DNA of 64,000 bases from JANOSH01 sp031415695 (GCA_031415695.1 JANOSH010000016.1:1-64000); one strand, 5' to 3'; numbered from the stretch's first letter, positions 33,578-42,481 are shown. A program made the numbers and translations. Notes: a model not told the origin generated them from the letters alone.

Positions 33578-34696
33578 ATGACGCAAACGCTTGACTCCGT
33601 ATCGCTCCGCCGGCTTCGTGATCGGGCCCGCCGTGAAGTCGAAGCCGGTTTGTTGCCCTCAGCTCAGATTGCGGTTGGTTACCGGAGTGAGGTTGTGATG
33701 TTCGAAGCGTTTGGAGACGCCAATCTTGACACCCGGTATTCGGTGTTTTCGGCCACGAAAGCATTCGTTGCAGCAACGATCTGGTCGCTCATTGGTGACG
33801 GACTCATCGACGTGTCCTTGCCGGTTGCGCACTACATTGCCGAATTCGGCACCAACGGCAAAGAGACAATCACCGTCGAGCAGGTGATGCTACATACGAG
33901 CGGATTTCCCCATGCGCCGATTGACCTTTTGGACGGCGCAACCAGCGCGGGGCGGTGTGCCGCGTTCGCCAGATGGCGCACCACGTTCGAGCCAGGAAGT
34001 ACCTGGGAGTATCACGCAGGAACTGCCCATTGGGTACTGGCCGAGATCATCGAGCGGGTAACGGGTTCAGACTACCGCGACGTCGTTCAGTCACGGGTAG
34101 CGCACCCGGTGGGCCTGCCTAGAGTGCTCGGCTTACCTGCCGACCAACAAGACGGCATCGCGACTTTGGAATCAGTAGGCGAACTAGCCAGCAAAGAAGA
34201 AATCGTTGCCACCTTCGGACGTGAGCTTCCCGTGACTGAGGTGACCACCGACGCGCTCCTTCGATTTAATGACCCTGCGGTTCGCTCCGTGGGTGTTCCC
34301 GGCGGCGGTGGAGTGATGCGCGCCTGCGACCTTGCCGTGTTCTATCAGGCGCTCCTTCACAACCCGGGTGAGGTGTGGCGGCCCGAGGTGCTCGCCGACG
34401 GAACCGGAGCGGTTCGAAACCGGCTCTTGGAACGAACCGCGGGCTATCCGGCCAACCGAAGCCTCGGGCTCATACTCGCGGGTGACGATGGTTTCAGTAA
34501 TGTCCGTGGACTCGGCCGAACGGTATCGGCCGGCGCCTTTGGCCATAACGGCGCCGGCGGTCAACTGGCCTGGGCCGATCCGGTTACAGGCATCTCGCTT
34601 GGATACTGCACGAACGGCCTCGACCAGCATGCCGTGCGAGAGCCGCGGCGTGGCACTGCCATCGCTAGCCTCGCCGGGACCCTAGTGTCGCAGTAA
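33578..34696 (+). CDS. Serine hydrolase, beta-lactamase/esterase family (class C-like)
   Basis: A 372-residue cytoplasmic protein without signal peptide. The SxxK motif is SATK (near residue 60), HTSG follows near 108, and the second motif reads YHAG where Tyr-x-Asn is usual. The HNGAGG stretch near 325 matches the KTG-box position. Such proteins are mostly esterases or peptidases rather than true beta-lactamases. Its stop overlaps the aldo/keto reductase start (TAATG). Confidence 0.83.
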   Translation: MTQTLDSVSLRRLRDRARREVEAGLLPSAQIAVGYRSEVVMFEAFGDANLDTRYSVFSATKAFVAATIWSLIGDGLIDVSLPVAHYIAEFGTNGKETITVEQVMLHTSGFPHAPIDLLDGATSAGRCAAFARWRTTFEPGSTWEYHAGTAHWVLAEIIERVTGSDYRDVVQSRVAHPVGLPRVLGLPADQQDGIATLESVGELASKEEIVATFGRELPVTEVTTDALLRFNDPAVRSVGVPGGGGVMRACDLAVFYQALLHNPGEVWRPEVLADGTGAVRNRLLERTAGYPANRSLGLILAGDDGFSNVRGLGRTVSAGAFGHNGAGGQLAWADPVTGISLGYCTNGLDQHAVREPRRGTAIASLAGTLVSQ

Positions 34697-35694
34697 TGGA
34701 ATTTCGAACACTTGGTCACAGCGGCCTCAAAGTCTCAGCAATCTCCTATGGCAACTGGCTAACCCACGGGTCCCAAATCGAAGCCGATCAAGCAACGGCG
34801 TGCGTGCGGGCCGCGCTCGATGCTGGAATCACAACGTTCGACACGGCCGATGCGTACGCCGGTACCAAGGCCGAGCGGGTGTTGGGTGACGCTCTCAAGG
34901 GAGTGCGGCGTAGCGATCTTGAAATCTGCAGCAAGGTGTACTGGCCAACTGGTCGCAGCCAAAACGCTCGAGGTCTGTCGCGTAAGCACCTCATGGAAGG
35001 TTGTGAAGGTTCGCTCAAACGCCTGCAAATGGACTACCTCGACCTGTACCAAGCACATCGTTATGACGTTGAGACCCCGCTCGAAGAGACCATGCGAGTG
35101 TTCGACGATCTCGTGCGCCAAGGCAAGGTTCTCTACATTGGCGTGTCGGAATGGACGGCCGCGCAAATAGCCGACGCGCAACGCATCGCGCGCGAAATGG
35201 GATTCAACAAACTCATCTCGAATCAGCCGCAGTACTCGATGTTGTGGCGAGTCATCGAGGCCGAAGTCGTGCCTACTAGCATTGAGGAGGGCGTTGGCCA
35301 GATCGTGTGGTCGCCCATCGCCCAGGGTGTCCTAACCGGCAAGTACCTGCCCGGTCAACCGCCGCCGGCCGACACCCGAGCGACGCACGAATCGACCCAA
35401 GGCATGATTGCTCGGTGGCTGGATGACGATGTGTTGTCGGCCGTGCAACGCCTGAAGCCGCTCGCCGCCGAGGCCGGTTTAACCATGGCGCAACTGGCTG
35501 TGGCGTGGGTGCTTAACAATCCCAATGTTGCGTCGGCGATCGTTGGAGCAACGAAACCCGAACAGGTCCTCGACAACGTGGGTGCCGCCGACGTAACGCT
35601 CGACGCAGACCTCTTGGCCAAGATCGACGAGGTGCTGGCCGAGGTCATCACTACCGACCCACGAAAGACGCAAACCCCCGAACGACGCCCCTAG
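34696..35694 (+). CDS. Aldo/keto reductase, Kv-beta-like
   Basis: A 332-residue TIM-barrel NADPH oxidoreductase. The catalytic tetrad is visible: Asp in FDTADAYAGT, Tyr in the same segment, Lys in ICSKVYWPTG, and His in YQAHRYD. WSPIAQGVLTGKYLPG and the C-terminal cofactor loop VGATKPEQVLDNV resemble the beta subunit of voltage-gated potassium channels and YghZ-like proteins. It is translationally coupled to the serine hydrolase. Confidence 0.9.
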   Translation: MEFRTLGHSGLKVSAISYGNWLTHGSQIEADQATACVRAALDAGITTFDTADAYAGTKAERVLGDALKGVRRSDLEICSKVYWPTGRSQNARGLSRKHLMEGCEGSLKRLQMDYLDLYQAHRYDVETPLEETMRVFDDLVRQGKVLYIGVSEWTAAQIADAQRIAREMGFNKLISNQPQYSMLWRVIEAEVVPTSIEEGVGQIVWSPIAQGVLTGKYLPGQPPPADTRATHESTQGMIARWLDDDVLSAVQRLKPLAAEAGLTMAQLAVAWVLNNPNVASAIVGATKPEQVLDNVGAADVTLDADLLAKIDEVLAEVITTDPRKTQTPERRP

Positions 35695-35704
35695 CCTTAG
35701 TTTG

Positions 35705-36784
35705 TTAGCTCTTGCCGGGTAGCCCGGCAACGCCACCTGCAGCGGCACGCCTACGTGCTGCCATGCCGCCGAGGGCCTCGAAGACGACACGGTGGGCATT
35801 GTTGACGGTGCCATCGGCCACGTCGTAGGCGGGGGCGACTTCGACGATGTCCATAGCCACCACGTTGCAGTCAAGAGCGAGCCGACGCACGGTGCGCAAC
35901 AGGTCGGCCGGGTTCAGCCCACCTGGTTCTGGTGTGCCGGTGCCAGGAGCGAAACCCGGGTCGAGGACGTCGATATCGACGCTGATGTAGAGACAATCGG
36001 CTCCGTCGAGCGCTTCGGCAACGGCATCCTCGATCACGGCTTGAATACCGCGTTCCCACACCTCGTTCATGAGATGCCAACGGAAGCCTTGCTCCTTCAT
36101 CCACTCAAAGGTGTCTTGCGGCGGCCAGTAGCCACGCAGGCCAACCTGGACAAAGTTTTTGCCCAATACCGCGCCCGACTCGATAAGCCGACGCATTGGC
36201 GTGCCGTGGCTGGCGAGGTGGCCGTCGATGCTGTGAGCGGTATCGGCGTGCGCGTCGAAATGAACAATGCCGACATTGCCGTAGCCATGGTGCTCGGCAA
36301 CAGCGGTAGCGGCTGGCCACGTGATGGAATGGTCGCCGCCAAGAATGACGGGGATAATGCCCCGCCGAGCTACCTCGCCGACCTTGGCTTTGATGTTGGC
36401 ATGCCCAACCTCGGGTTGGTTGTGCGGGCAATATGCGTCGCCGAAATCGATTACGTCGAGCCAGTCGAAGATCTCGATGCCCAGATCAAGATGATAGGTG
36501 CCGCTTTCGTATGCCTGAGTTCGAATGGCTCGGGGGCCGAAGCGCGCACCCGGTCGGTGTGTGACTAGAAGATCGAATGGTGCACCGACAATGGCGACGT
36601 CGGGCTGCCATTCGTCGAGTTGGGAGACCTCGGTGAGGAACGGGCGCTGCCCGAACGTGGACAGCCCCGCACCTGAGTACCCGAGATCGAGTTGTTCTTG
36701 CATTCCCGGCGCGATGTGGCGACGAGGCTGAAGGTGTTCGTGCTCGGTGGCGGGGCCGTCGTGCGGGCCGTGCCCTGCGCTCAC
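35705..36784 (-). CDS. Agmatinase/ureohydrolase family enzyme
   Basis: A 359-residue binuclear manganese hydrolase of the arginase superfamily. Metal ligands are present in GGDHSIT, HFDAHADT and SVDIDVLDPGFAPGTGTPEPGG. Family members split agmatine, guanidinobutyrate or related guanidino compounds to urea, and the exact substrate is not readable. The GTG start overlaps the stop of the upstream small gene by four bases. Confidence 0.88.
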   Translation of the reverse strand: MSAGHGPHDGPATEHEHLQPRRHIAPGMQEQLDLGYSGAGLSTFGQRPFLTEVSQLDEWQPDVAIVGAPFDLLVTHRPGARFGPRAIRTQAYESGTYHLDLGIEIFDWLDVIDFGDAYCPHNQPEVGHANIKAKVGEVARRGIIPVILGGDHSITWPAATAVAEHHGYGNVGIVHFDAHADTAHSIDGHLASHGTPMRRLIESGAVLGKNFVQVGLRGYWPPQDTFEWMKEQGFRWHLMNEVWERGIQAVIEDAVAEALDGADCLYISVDIDVLDPGFAPGTGTPEPGGLNPADLLRTVRRLALDCNVVAMDIVEVAPAYDVADGTVNNAHRVVFEALGGMAARRRAAAGGVAGLPGKS

Positions 36785-37044
36785 TCGACCTCGTCGCCCT
36801 CGTCGGCTGCATCGACTGCGTCCATAAATGCGTCGACGTCGTCGTCTTCGCCGCCGATAAGCCAGAGCGTCACGACTTCGTCACCGGTCTCTTCGTCTTC
36901 CTCGTCCCATGGAAGTACCCCAGCGATTTCGAACCGATCGACAGCAACGGGTTCGTCACCGACGATTGGGCACACAATGGCGAGTTCTATCTCGTGGTCG
37001 GGTGGGTAGTCCTTGAGAATGTCGATCAATTCGCGGGCGTTCAT
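36781..37044 (-). CDS. Small acidic protein, unknown function
   Basis: An 87-residue protein starting MNARELIDILKDYPPDHEIELAI, a pattern seen in many short bacterial proteins of unknown function, followed by a strongly acidic second half (DEEDEETGDE, GGEDDDVD). GTGA overlap with the agmatinase gene downstream means the two are coupled. No function is assigned. Confidence 0.75.
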   Translation of the reverse strand: MNARELIDILKDYPPDHEIELAIVCPIVGDEPVAVDRFEIAGVLPWDEEDEETGDEVVTLWLIGGEDDDVDAFMDAVDAADEGDEVE

Positions 37045-37076
37045 GTTCGTAGTCTGTCAGTTTCGTAGCGGTGGTG

Positions 37077-37679
37077 TTAGCTGTCGAGCCAGATGCTGGA
37101 TCGCTCGAGCAGGAACAGGCTGACGTCACGGCACCGATCGAGCACGTCACACAATTGGTCCTCGCCGTTGTACACCCGCACCAGGCTGACGTCGACTTTC
37201 GCAGTCAGGGTGAGGCGCCGTTCGGCCGCGTCGGTAACCGATGCGAACGAGTCAATAGCGCTGACCTCGACTGGCAACGTGAGCCCGCCGATGGCGGCAA
37301 CTTCGGTAGCGAGCACCAGAAGATCGGGGGGTCGAGTCAGCGGAGGGAGCGCCCAGTTGAAGACCAACGGGAAGCGGTACTGGTCGTCGGGTGCGGCGTC
37401 GGGATCATCGAGAACGTCGACAGCATCCTCGAACGCGAGCATGACCCGTGGATCTACCTCCAAGGTGAGATGCAGGTCGATCGGGCCGCTGCAGGCTTCC
37501 TCGGGATGCAGGTCGACCTCCCAGGCCTGCTGTAACGAGTAGGTCTCAACGAAATGGCGTTCGTCGTGCACGTGGAAGCCATGTTCCTCGGCGTGCTCCT
37601 TCAAATCGGCGATGAAACCGGGCACGTCAATAGCGGCCAAAGTGGGGTTACTCCTGTTGAAACGGGTGAATCGACCCAT
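37077..37679 (-). CDS. Conserved-looking hypothetical protein
   Basis: A 200-residue acidic cytoplasmic protein starting MGRFTRFNRSNPTLAAIDVPGF. It alternates short strands and helices and carries a proline-tryptophan segment (NWALPPLTRPPD). No signal, membrane segment or catalytic motif is visible. The ATG at 37679 is preferred over one 45 bases upstream that would overlap the divergent gene. Family not recognised. Confidence 0.65.
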   Translation of the reverse strand: MGRFTRFNRSNPTLAAIDVPGFIADLKEHAEEHGFHVHDERHFVETYSLQQAWEVDLHPEEACSGPIDLHLTLEVDPRVMLAFEDAVDVLDDPDAAPDDQYRFPLVFNWALPPLTRPPDLLVLATEVAAIGGLTLPVEVSAIDSFASVTDAAERRLTLTAKVDVSLVRVYNGEDQLCDVLDRCRDVSLFLLERSSIWLDS

Positions 37680-37693
37680 AGCCTGCCACCTGG

Positions 37694-38455
37694 ATGAGCA
37701 CAACGTGGACCACTCGTACGGCAATGACCTTGGTCAGCGATGTCGCTCACGCCGTCGAGACGGCTCTGGCCACGCAGAGTGAGTGGGGCGAAAGCGGCCT
37801 GCGGCCCGGCCAGTACCGCTCGGATCTTGTTGCCGACCATGCCGCGCTGGGGGTACTCGAACGCGCAGGCGTGGGAGTGCTTTCCGAGGAAAGTGGTCTG
37901 CGCCGTGCCGACCATCCGCTTCTTGTCGTCGTAGATCCCCTCGACGGATCCACCAACGCCAGCATGGGGCTGGCGTGGTACGCCACGTCGGTGTGCGCAG
38001 TTGACCAACACGGTCCACTCGCTGCGATCGTCGTCAACCTGGCTACCGGCACTCGCTACGAGGCGACCAGGGGCGGGGGAGCGCGGCGTGACGGGCGGTC
38101 CATCTCGCCGAGCGGTTGCGGTTCGCTCTCGTCAGCCATTGTCGGCCTGTCGGGACTACCGCTGCATCACTATGGCTGGCGTCAGTATCGGGCGCTCGGC
38201 GCGGCTGCGCTCGACCTGTGCGCGGTCGCCGATGGCACGCTCGACGGCTTCGTCGATTGTAGCGACGATGCACACGGTGTCTGGGACTATCTCGGCGGAT
38301 GGTTGGTGTGTCGCGAAGCTGGGGTTCGTGTGATCGATGCGTTTGATCGCGAGCTTGTGGTGAAGGACCCCGCGCTGCGACGAACACCTATTGCAGCGGG
38401 CAGTGAGCCGCTGCTCGATGCGCTCATTGCGGCTCGCCGCGGACCCACGCCGTGA
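37694..38455 (+). CDS. Inositol monophosphatase family protein
   Basis: A 253-residue magnesium-dependent phosphatase fold. Metal sites are in LSEESG and VVDPLDGSTNASMG, and the C-terminal aspartate in HGVWDYLGGWLVCREAGV. Family members hydrolyse inositol phosphate, histidinol phosphate, PAP or fructose bisphosphate; the substrate is not evident. The ATG at 37694 is 14 bp from the divergent gene; an alternative lies at 37724. The stop overlaps the Nudix gene. Confidence 0.88.
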   Translation: MSTTWTTRTAMTLVSDVAHAVETALATQSEWGESGLRPGQYRSDLVADHAALGVLERAGVGVLSEESGLRRADHPLLVVVDPLDGSTNASMGLAWYATSVCAVDQHGPLAAIVVNLATGTRYEATRGGGARRDGRSISPSGCGSLSSAIVGLSGLPLHHYGWRQYRALGAAALDLCAVADGTLDGFVDCSDDAHGVWDYLGGWLVCREAGVRVIDAFDRELVVKDPALRRTPIAAGSEPLLDALIAARRGPTP

Positions 38456-38928
38456 TAGCAAAAGCCTACCTATTGCAGGTTTTTCAACGACTTCCCTGGC
38501 GTGCTCAACGATTTGCGACGCATCGCATGGCGCCGCTGTATTCGCTTGGCGCGTTGGCCGTTGTTTTGGATAATGACCACATTCTGCTGGTTCGCCACAG
38601 CTATCGCGACGGATGGGGGTTGCCGGGAGGTTTGTCGAAACGTGGTGAAGCACCCGAAGACACCGCTCGGCGAGAAACGCTCGAAGAGGTTGGATTGCGA
38701 ATTGAATTGATCGGCGAACCAAGCGTCGATGTTGGGCCGTATATGCGCAAGGTCGACGTGTTGTATCTGGCCAAGTTGGCACCTGGGGTGCAGCCCTCCG
38801 ATATGCGTCCGGTGCCTCCCGAGATCAGCGAATGCCGATGGTTTGCGCTCGATTCGCTCCCCGATATGCAGGACGAGGTGGCGCTTGCTATTGCCCGGTT
38901 TACTCGCCTTGGGGTGTACCCCGGCTGA
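38452..38928 (+). CDS. Nudix hydrolase
   Basis: A 158-residue pyrophosphohydrolase of nucleoside-diphosphate-linked compounds. The Nudix box is complete (GLSKRGEAPEDTARRETLEE then VGL, near residues 63-88). It begins with a GTG overlapping the phosphatase stop by four bases, so the two are coupled and may act on related substrates. About 29 bp of the 3' end overlaps a convergent small gene. Confidence 0.9.
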   Translation: MIAKAYLLQVFQRLPWRAQRFATHRMAPLYSLGALAVVLDNDHILLVRHSYRDGWGLPGGLSKRGEAPEDTARRETLEEVGLRIELIGEPSVDVGPYMRKVDVLYLAKLAPGVQPSDMRPVPPEISECRWFALDSLPDMQDEVALAIARFTRLGVYPG

Positions 38929-39217
38929 GCTTCCACACCTTGGCAACACTGGGATGGCGCAGTTTAGCGAACGCTTTTTCCTCGGCGTGGGAGTCGATGA
39001 TCGCTATGTCTTCGGCCGGGGTCGCTATCGGAGCAAGGTGCAGCCGAGCCCGGACGATGCGCTGATCGCGAGGGTTCAATCGCGCTAGTTGGGCGTCGAA
39101 CATGGCAGATTCGAGACCGGCTGCGGTGATGTCGTACGGCGACTGATCATCGCTCCCATCACCCGCGCCCAGCCCGAATCTCACGCCACGTACGGTAGTC
39201 CCGTCGTCCATCGGCAT
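38900..39217 (-). CDS. Small protein with a sigma-70 region 4-like segment
   Basis: About 105 residues from MPMDDGTTVRGVRFG. The second half (ARLNPRDQRIVRARL, then AEEKAFAKLRHPSV) resembles sigma-70 region 4, where a helix-turn-helix is followed by KALxKLRHPS, but the recognition helix is altered and no region 2 is present. It may be a sigma-derived regulator or anti-sigma-like adaptor. Function is not assigned and the start is uncertain (an open frame reaches 39265). Confidence 0.5.
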   Translation of the reverse strand: MPMDDGTTVRGVRFGLGAGDGSDDQSPYDITAAGLESAMFDAQLARLNPRDQRIVRARLHLAPIATPAEDIAIIDSHAEEKAFAKLRHPSVAKVWKLSRGTPQGE

Positions 39218-39401
39218 CGTGGATGTTCGCAAAAAGTACAGGCAGCGTCGAGTTGCAGTCGCCACATCGTCCGGATTAATCGCAGCTCACAGGCCTCAGA
39301 GTCGAAATCATGCCCAAAAGCACCCAAGTTCTCGACTCTAAGTCGTGTGGGTGGTGGGTCGAGGCGGCGGCGGGACCTGCCGCGCTAGAGTGGAGAACTG
39401 C

Positions 39402-39478
39402 GGGCGCATAGCTCAGTTGGTTAGAGCACCTGGTTTACATCCAGGGTGTCGGGGGTTCGAGTCCCTCTGTGCCCACCA
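39402..39478 (+). tRNA. tRNA-Val(TAC)
   Basis: Acceptor GGGCGCA/TGTGCCC with one G-T pair, D arm GCTC/GAGC, anticodon stem CCTGG/CCAGG with loop TTTACAT, T arm GGGGG/TCCCT-like with loop TTCGAGT, and CCA encoded. TAGAGT at 39386-39391 may be its -10 box. Confidence 0.95.
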
Positions 39479-39569
39479 TCAACGTCACAGTCCCGGCGTT
39501 TTGAGGCATCCGGTAGGGACGGACCGATATCGGGCGTTGGTGATGGTGGTCGTGGTGCATACTTTCCCG

Positions 39570-40346
39570 ATGGCTGGGCTGAGAGTGGAGGCTGTTGCGT
39601 CGATTCCCGAGGAGCTTCGCCGTGCGTACTTGGCGGCGCTCGCCGAGCCTCAGGAGCTGTACGTCGAGCAACTCGTTGCGATCGGGCAGGCGTACGTTGT
39701 CTTTTGTGGACCCGAACTGCAGGGCTACGTCGTTGTCGCAGGCGAGACGATAGTGGAGCTCCATGTTGACGACGCGGGCCTTGAGACATTGCCCGCGCTC
39801 TTTGCGGCAACGCTCGCCGAGTCTGGCGCTACCCGAGCGCTGTGCAAGACCTTCGACACCACCATGGTGACAGCGGCTGCGAGCCGTCCAGCGACCACGA
39901 GGACCGTCGGGTTCTTGTTCCGTAGTGTGCGGGACCGAAGTTCTATTTCTGATGCGCGGTTGCGGCCACGATTGGGGACAGCCGCCGACGCGGACTCGCT
40001 TTGGTCAATGCACGACGGGTTCTTCGAGGACCGCGACGAGATTGATCGCTACGCAGCTGACGATAGGTTGTTCGTATACGGGACGACGGCCGACGAGTTG
40101 GTCGGTTGTGGCATCCTTACCCGTGTCATCGCCGCTCAGAGAGCGGTCGACGTCGGCATGGTCGTGGCCAAGGCGCACCGTCAGAGAGGCTTCGGAGCTT
40201 ACCTTGTCGCCCATCTCAAGCATCATTGTTTGCAGCGCGGTGACCGGCCAATCTGTGGCTGCAGCGCCGACAACCAGAGTTCGCGCCGCGCGCTGGAGAA
40301 CGCCGGATTTGTGACGGCGCACAGCCTCATCGAGTTCACCTACTGA
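39570..40346 (+). CDS. GNAT family N-acetyltransferase
   Basis: About 258 residues. The C-terminal half (about 120-250) is a GNAT acyltransferase domain with the acetyl-CoA loop VAKAHRQRGFGAYLVAHL and the typical ending CGCSADNQSSRRALENAGF. The N-terminal half looks like a second, weaker GNAT-like lobe. The start is uncertain: ATG at 39543 or 39570; the frame upstream runs through tRNA-Val and is not coding. Substrate unknown. Confidence 0.8.
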   Translation: MAGLRVEAVASIPEELRRAYLAALAEPQELYVEQLVAIGQAYVVFCGPELQGYVVVAGETIVELHVDDAGLETLPALFAATLAESGATRALCKTFDTTMVTAAASRPATTRTVGFLFRSVRDRSSISDARLRPRLGTAADADSLWSMHDGFFEDRDEIDRYAADDRLFVYGTTADELVGCGILTRVIAAQRAVDVGMVVAKAHRQRGFGAYLVAHLKHHCLQRGDRPICGCSADNQSSRRALENAGFVTAHSLIEFTY

Positions 40347-40360
40347 CCTTGCAGCAACGG

Positions 40361-41998
40361 TCAATCCCCTCGTACGACTCGGCCGTTCAGGAAGTCGACG
40401 GAGCGGGCTACGGTTGCAGCGACGAATCGTTCGAGCCGCGGCTCGCGCATGAATCGGGCCGCCGCTTGCAGGGGCAGCAAGCTGTTTGACCGGGTCGCCT
40501 CCTCGGTGGCCGCGACGCTCATCTTTACTGCGTGAGCGAACACGATGAACTGCGAGGTCCGATCACTGAGGGCCTCATCTTGTAACGCCAACCCGGCCGT
40601 GCGCGGGTCAGTACTTCCGACATCGACATGGTGGCGAGGGCCAACCTGCGAGTGCCACTCGTGTCGACCAGTCCAGAGGGCCTGGAAAACCGTGAACAAA
40701 GCCAGCCGCGCTGTTTCGGGACCCGGCGCGTGTTGATGATGCCAGCGGGCTGCGTTCGCGTAGGTGAGGCCATGCGTTATGTCGAGCCAGCCGAAGTCGT
40801 CGCGGAAGTCGAACTCGCCGGTAACGTCGTAACGCAGCAGTCGCTCACTCACCGCCGTGACTACCGCATCGAGCACCCGATCGACGCCCGCTCCCGCGTG
40901 TAACGCCGCAATCGCAGCGTTGCACGCAGCCACCCGGTCCGACGTGTCGAGCATGGCACGAACTAGGCAGCCGTCATCGTCCCACTCCGAGACAGGCGCG
41001 ACGTCTGCGAGCTGGAAAAGATCTGCGCCGCCGAGGGCGCGCATGAAGGGGCGCATGTAGGGCAGTTTGTCCTCGCGGGTTCCGTACACCAACGTCGGGA
41101 CCAGGTGGGGTAGCACCGTGTCGGCTCGCTCCCAACCAATCCGATCGAGCAGTTGGAACGCCTTATGGGCATAGATGGCACCGTGCCCGTACGAGAGATG
41201 GTGGGCGCTGACAACCGAGGTAAACCATGGCCGAAGTTCGTTGGCAGTCATTCCGTTTGCAATCGCCCCCCGAACCAATGCTTGGGCCTGGGTGAGGTCC
41301 TCACTCTCTACGGCGTTGCAGAACTCGGCAAGCGGTTGGCGTGGCATCGATGCGACGGGCACGGGTAGTGGATTGATGGGCCTATCGCGTTCGACTTCTG
41401 CGATACCCGCAATGGCTTGCACGATCGGCAGCGCCCGAGCGTCGTGCTGATAGTTGTCGACCATCGCAAGGCAGTCAGCCGCCGAGGCAATCGAATGTCC
41501 CCAACCGAACTCACCTCGGGGGGCGCCGAACGCCACGGCCTCCCACACCAGTTCGCCCGGGTTCACATCGTTCTTCAACAACCGGATGACGTCTCGCGAC
41601 ATTTGTCCGACGTAGTCGTGAGCGATACCTCGACGGAGGCTGACGAGCAACGTGGGCGTTGTCTCGTGCGGGTCGTGGTCAGCCAACGTTACGGTTATTG
41701 CGCCGTCTTCGGCGATGTCGACCCGGTGACTCACAACATCCTCCTCGCCGACAAGGCAGCGCCCAGTGGATACCTGGAACTTCCAGTTGTGCCACTCGCA
41801 GGTGAGCACATCGCCGGCCAGCCCGCCCTGGGTGAGGCCGTAACCCTCGTGTGGGCAGGCATTGTCAATGGCGTGTACACCCGAGGCGCTATGCACGAGA
41901 CACACTCGGTGCTGGCCGACACGCACCATACGTAACGTGTCGACGGGGAGGTCGGCGAGATGGGCAACTATTGCGGATCGTGTCGTTGTTGCGGTCAT
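40361..41998 (-). CDS. Rieske [2Fe-2S] protein with large C-terminal domain of unknown function
   Basis: A 545-residue cytoplasmic protein. Residues about 8-105 are a Rieske domain with all ligands (CPHEGYGL and CEWHNWKF). Residues about 120-540 are a helical domain rich in histidine (SAHHLSYGHGAIYAHKAF, ITHGLTYANAARWHHQ), possibly a metal or cofactor site, that I do not recognise. An oxidoreductase role is inferred. The ATG at 41998 lies at the expected transcription start of a SoxR-type promoter, which implies a leaderless message and induction by redox-active compounds. Confidence 0.8.
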   Translation of the reverse strand: MTATTTRSAIVAHLADLPVDTLRMVRVGQHRVCLVHSASGVHAIDNACPHEGYGLTQGGLAGDVLTCEWHNWKFQVSTGRCLVGEEDVVSHRVDIAEDGAITVTLADHDPHETTPTLLVSLRRGIAHDYVGQMSRDVIRLLKNDVNPGELVWEAVAFGAPRGEFGWGHSIASAADCLAMVDNYQHDARALPIVQAIAGIAEVERDRPINPLPVPVASMPRQPLAEFCNAVESEDLTQAQALVRGAIANGMTANELRPWFTSVVSAHHLSYGHGAIYAHKAFQLLDRIGWERADTVLPHLVPTLVYGTREDKLPYMRPFMRALGGADLFQLADVAPVSEWDDDGCLVRAMLDTSDRVAACNAAIAALHAGAGVDRVLDAVVTAVSERLLRYDVTGEFDFRDDFGWLDITHGLTYANAARWHHQHAPGPETARLALFTVFQALWTGRHEWHSQVGPRHHVDVGSTDPRTAGLALQDEALSDRTSQFIVFAHAVKMSVAATEEATRSNSLLPLQAAARFMREPRLERFVAATVARSVDFLNGRVVRGD

Positions 41999-42006
41999 GA
42001 GTTCCA

Positions 42007-42037
42007 AACGTAAGACTTCAACCATGGTTGAAGTCAA
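42007..42037 (-). promoter_or_regulatory. SoxR-type promoter and operator of the Rieske gene
   Basis: On the minus strand TTGACT (42037-42032) and TACGTT (42012-42007) are separated by 19 bp. A perfect 22-bp palindrome covers 42014-42035, with half-sites GACTTCAACCA and TGGTTGAAGTC. Over-long 19-bp spacers with a central dyad are the hallmark of MerR/SoxR-activated promoters. The dyad also contains the soxR start codon, which suggests autorepression. Confidence 0.85.
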
Positions 42038-42476
42038 GACCCTTTCGGTCGGAGAGCTTGCTAAGCGTGCTGGTGTTGCGACATCGGCCTTGCGGTTCTA
42101 CGAGGACAATGGCCTTATCGCTAGCGAGCGCACCGCTGTGGGTCATCGGCGCTACAGCGCCGATGTCTTGCGACGGGTGGCATTTATACGTGTTGCGCAA
42201 CGAGTTGGTTTGAGCCTCGGCGAGATTCGCGCTGCCCTTGATACGTTGCCCGATAAGCGCACGCCAACCCGCCGGGATTGGAGTCGGCTGGCCACGCGCT
42301 GGCGGCCGCTACTCGACGAACACCTGGCGTTACTGCAACGCACGCGCGACCAACTCGACTCGTGTATCGGGTGCGGTTGCTTGTCGCTCGCCACGTGTGC
42401 TCTTTACAACCCCGATGATGCTGCTTCGTTACTCGGTGATGGTCCGAGGTACCTCTTGAGCGACGACCGCCCGTAA
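42024..42476 (+). CDS. soxR: SoxR-like redox-sensing MerR-family regulator
   Basis: A 150-residue MerR-type regulator. The N-terminal winged helix (LSVGELAKRAGVATSALRFYEDNGLI) is typical, followed by a dimerisation helix and the C-terminal cluster-binding signature CIGCGCLSLATC with the four cysteines of SoxR. The [2Fe-2S] cluster senses redox-cycling compounds or superoxide. The ATG at 42024 lies inside the operator shared with the divergent Rieske gene, its probable main target. Confidence 0.93.
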   Translation: MVEVKTLSVGELAKRAGVATSALRFYEDNGLIASERTAVGHRRYSADVLRRVAFIRVAQRVGLSLGEIRAALDTLPDKRTPTRRDWSRLATRWRPLLDEHLALLQRTRDQLDSCIGCGCLSLATCALYNPDDAASLLGDGPRYLLSDDRP

Positions 42477-42481
42477 CGAGA

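Noticed and set aside
39345..39540. Upstream extension of the GNAT gene and antisense frames around 39421-39810
   Set aside because: They run through tRNA-Val; the peptide TRTPDT in the antisense frame is a tRNA-derived artefact.
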